The notes under the pieces are model-generated. The model was not told where the DNA came from. It made no database searches and was given only the letters and a program-made list of their open reading frames with translations. From Zea mays (Eukaryota > Streptophyta > Magnoliopsida > Poales > Poaceae): a stretch of DNA of 64,000 bases. The stretch lies in the NCBI RefSeq assembly GCF_902167145.1, contig NW_023366838.1, positions 434,001 to 498,000 on the forward strand. The letters are read 5' to 3'. The position numbers and the translations under genes were made by a program. This document shows positions 61,101 to 64,000 of the stretch, piece by piece (the stretch's first letter is position 1; the number at the start of each line of letters is the position of its first letter).

Positions 61101-62742
61101 GTATTATTGAAAATGGTCATTCATGGCTATTTTCGACAAAAATGGGGGTTGTGTGGCCATTTATCTTCAACCAGAGGCTCATACACCTCACTAAACATAT
61201 GTTTTCTTGCATATATCACATTCTTGGATCTATGGTGGAGACCAGTTCTTGGTCAAAAATCTGTAGGTGTTAGCCTTCAGTGTCATTGAAAATAGTTGTT
61301 CATGGCTATTTTCGACAAAAATGGGGGTTGTGTGGCCATTGATAATCGACTAGAGGCTCGTACACCTCACCCCACAAATGTTTCCTTGCCATAGATCACA
61401 TTCTTGGATTTCTGGTGGAGACCATTTCTTGGTCAAAAATTCGTATGTGTTAGCCTTCGGTATTATTGGAAATGGTCGTTCATGGCTATTTTCGACAAAA
61501 ATGGGGGTTCTGTGGCCATTGATCATCGACCAGAGGCTCGTACACCTCACCCCATATATGTTTCATTACCATAGATCACATTCTTGGATTTCTGGTGGAG
61601 ACCATTTCTTGGTCAAAAATCCGTAGGTGTTAGCCTTCGGTATTATTGAAAATGGTCATTCATGGCTATTTTCGACAAAAATGGGGGTTGTGTGGCCATT
61701 TATCTTCAACCAGAGGCTCATACACCTCACTAAACATACGTTTTCTTGCATATATCACATTCTTGGATCTATGGTGGAGACCAGTTCTTGGTCAAAAATC
61801 TGTAGGTTTTAGCCTTCAGTGTCATTGAAAATAGTCGTTCATGGCTATTTTCGACAAAAATGGGGGTTGTGTGGCCATTGATAATCGACTAGAGGCTCGT
61901 ACACCTCACCCCACAAATGTTTCCTTGCCATAGATCACATTCTTAGATTTCTGGTGGAGACCATTTCTTGGTCAAAAATTCGTATGTGTTAGCCTTCGGT
62001 ATTATTGGAAATGGTCGTTCATGGCTATTTTCGACAAAAATGGGGGTTGTGTGGCCATTTATCTTTGACCAGAGGCTCGTACACCTCACCCCACATATGT
62101 TTCATTACCATAGATCACAATCTTGGATTTCTCGTGGAGAACATTTCTTGGTCAAAAATCCGTACGTGTTAGCCTTCTATATTATTGAAAATGGTCGTTC
62201 ATGGCTAGTTTCGACAAAAATGGGGGTTGTGTGGCCATTGATCATCGACCACAGGCTCGTACACCTCACCCCACATATGTTTCCTTGCCATAGATAATAT
62301 TCTTAGATTTCTGGTGGAGACGATTTCTTGGTCAAAAATCCGTAGGTGTTAGCCTTCTGTATTATTGAAAATGGTCGTTCATGGCTATATTCGACAAAAA
62401 TGGGGGTTGTGTGGCCATTGATCATCGACCAGAGGCTCGTACACCTCACCCCACATATGTTTCCTTGCCATAGATCACATTCTTGGATTTATGGTGGAGA
62501 CCGTTTCTTGGTCAAAAATCTGTAGGTGTTAGCCATCGGTATTATTGAAAATGGTCGTTCATGGCTATTTTCGACAAAAATGGGGGTTGTGTGGCCATTG
62601 ATCATCGACCAGAGGCTCACACACCTCACCCCACATATGTTTCCTTGCCATAGATCACATTCTTGGATTTCTGGTGGAGACCATTTCTTTGTCAAAAATC
62701 CGTAGGTGTTAGCCTCTAGTATTATTGAAAATGGTCGTTCAT
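46172..62742 (-). repeat. Knob 180-bp satellite array, minus orientation (about 92 monomers)
   Basis: A continuous 16.6-kb run and the inverted counterpart of the plus array to the left. Variant order mirrors it: for example CAGAGGCTCACACACC near 62613 against the GTGTGTGAGCC monomer at 7572, and the TAGAGGTTCTGTGG monomers at about 60963, 59708 and 56828 against 8690, 10460 and 12430. It lacks the 1260-bp amplification seen on the left. Confidence 0.97.
61088..62165 (-). repeat. 539-bp (three-monomer) tandem duplication in the right arm
   Basis: 61088-61626 and 61627-62165 share private variants (the single-A loss in TTGCATATATCAC, CCACAAATG, TATTGGAAATGG). The inverted left arm has only one such block, so this duplication came after the inversion. 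Confidence 0.75.
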
Positions 62743-64000
62743 TTATGACCAAGAAATGGTCTCCACCAGAAATCCAAGAATGTGATCTATGGCAAGGAAA
62801 AATTTGTGGGGTGAGGTGTACGAGCCTCTGGTCGATTATCAATGGCCACACAACCCCCATTTTTGTCGAAAATAGCCATGAACGACTATGTTCAATGACA
62901 CTGAAGGCTAACACCTACGGATTTTTGACCAAGAACTGGCCTCCACCATAGATCCAAAAATGTGATATATGGCAAGAAAACATATGTGTAGTGAGGTGTA
63001 TGAGCCTCTGGTTGAAGATAAATGGCCACACAACCCCCATTTTTGTCGAAAATAACCATGAACGACCACGACCATTTTCAATAATACCGAAGGCTAACAC
63101 CTACGGATTTTTGAGCAAGAAATGGTCTCCACCAGAAATCCAAGAATGTGATCTATGGCAAGGAAACATATGTGGGGTGAGGTGTATGAGCCTCTGGTCG
63201 ATGATCAATGGCTACAGAACCTCTATTTTGTCGAAAATAGCAATGAACGACCATTTTCAATGACACTAAAGGCTAACACCTATGGATTTTTGACCAAGAA
63301 ATGGTCTCCACCATAAATCCAAGAATGTGATATATGGCAAGGAAACATATGTTTAGTGAGGTGTATGAGCCTCTAGTCAAAGATCAATGGAGAAACAACC
63401 CCCATTTTTATCGAAAATAGCCATGAATGACCATTTTCAAAAATACCGAAGGCTAACACATTCGGATTTTTGCCCAAGAAATGGTCTCCACCAGAAATCC
63501 AAGAATGTGATCTATGGCAAGGAAACATGTGTGGGGTGAGGTGTACGAGCCTCTGGTCGATGATCAATGGCCACACAACCCCCATTTTGTCGAAAATAGC
63601 CATGAACGACCATTTTCAATAATACCGAAGGCTAACACATACAAATCTTTGACCAAGAAATGGTCTCCACCAGAAATCCAAGAATGTGATCTATGGCAAG
63701 AAACATATGTGGGGTGAGGTGTACGAGCCTCTGTTTGATGATAAATGGCCATATAACCCCTATTTTTTATCAAAATAGCTATGAACGACCATTTTCAATA
63801 ATACCAGAGGCTAACACCTACAGATTTTTGACCAAGAAATGGTCTCCACCAGAAATCCAAGAATGTGATCTATGGCAAGGAAACATATGTTGGGTGAGGT
63901 GTATGAGCCTCTGGTCGATGATCAATGGCCACACAACCCCCATTTTTATCGAAAATAGCCATGAACGACCATTTACAATAATATCGAAGGCTAACACCTA
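62743..64000 (+). repeat. Knob 180-bp satellite, plus orientation, to the window edge
   Basis: Seven monomers after the strand switch at 62741-62742. They mirror 6197-7454: for example the TAGAACC..TCTATTTTGTCG monomer at 63220 against 6975, and the TTTTTTATCAAAATAG variant at 63765 against 6430. Confidence 0.97.

Noticed and set aside
1544..64000. Regular repeats that could suggest a CRISPR array.
   Set aside because: There is no short repeat with unique spacers; the whole 180-bp unit repeats, with retrotransposons and plant splice and TATA signals nearby.
1544..64000. Maize centromere satellite (CentC) or the 350-bp TR-1 knob repeat.
   Set aside because: The period is 180 bp throughout, not about 156 or 350, and the monomer text matches what I recall of the 180-bp knob repeat. 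No centromeric retrotransposon was recognised.

Overview
This window looks like heterochromatic plant DNA from a maize chromosome knob (Zea mays or a close relative). About three quarters of it (roughly 47.7 kb, about 265 monomers) is the 180-bp maize knob satellite. The array is interrupted by three Ty3/gypsy LTR retrotransposons of the maize cinful-zeon type. No cellular host gene, rRNA, tRNA or CRISPR array is visible.

Layout. (1) Positions 1-1543: the 5' end of a minus-strand gypsy element, with a protease/pol frame open to the window edge, a primer-binding site and a 582-bp LTR. (2) 1544-7455: knob satellite, minus orientation. (3) 7456-28512: knob satellite, plus orientation, with a 1.8-kb and a 1.26-kb higher-order repeat; two adjacent 1260-bp copies read as identical. 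(4) 28513-35789: a complete 7277-bp gag-only element with 642-bp LTRs and target duplication CACCA. (5) 35790-37598: satellite that changes from plus to minus at about 36938. (6) 37599-45102: a second complete 7504-bp element of the same kind, older and decayed, with 685-bp LTRs and target duplication ATCAC. (7) 45103-64000: satellite, mostly minus, with strand switches at about 45874, 46165 and 62742.

The two complete elements have the same unusual plan. In element orientation (minus strand) they carry a short leader and gag, but no pol. Where pol would be, the opposite strand carries a gene with its own TATA box. I read that gene as three exons. In element 1 it gives a 997-residue, probably nuclear, coiled-coil protein whose N-terminal region resembles the 'putative gypsy type transposon' family (Pfam PF04195). 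Exon 2 and exon 3 lengths, splice positions and reading frame are the same in the two copies, and codon changes are mostly synonymous. Gag and this gene converge on a noncoding stretch with 63-64-bp tandem repeats. The partial element at the left edge shows the opposite arrangement, protease/pol starting 43 nt after the LTR with no gag, so the two types could complement each other in trans.

At large scale the satellite is a nested set of inverted duplications. The strand switches at 7455 and 62742 are inverted copies of one breakpoint, so the left plus arm and right minus arm descend from one ancestral array. Paralogous copies of the satellite still hold unoccupied versions of both retrotransposon target sites.
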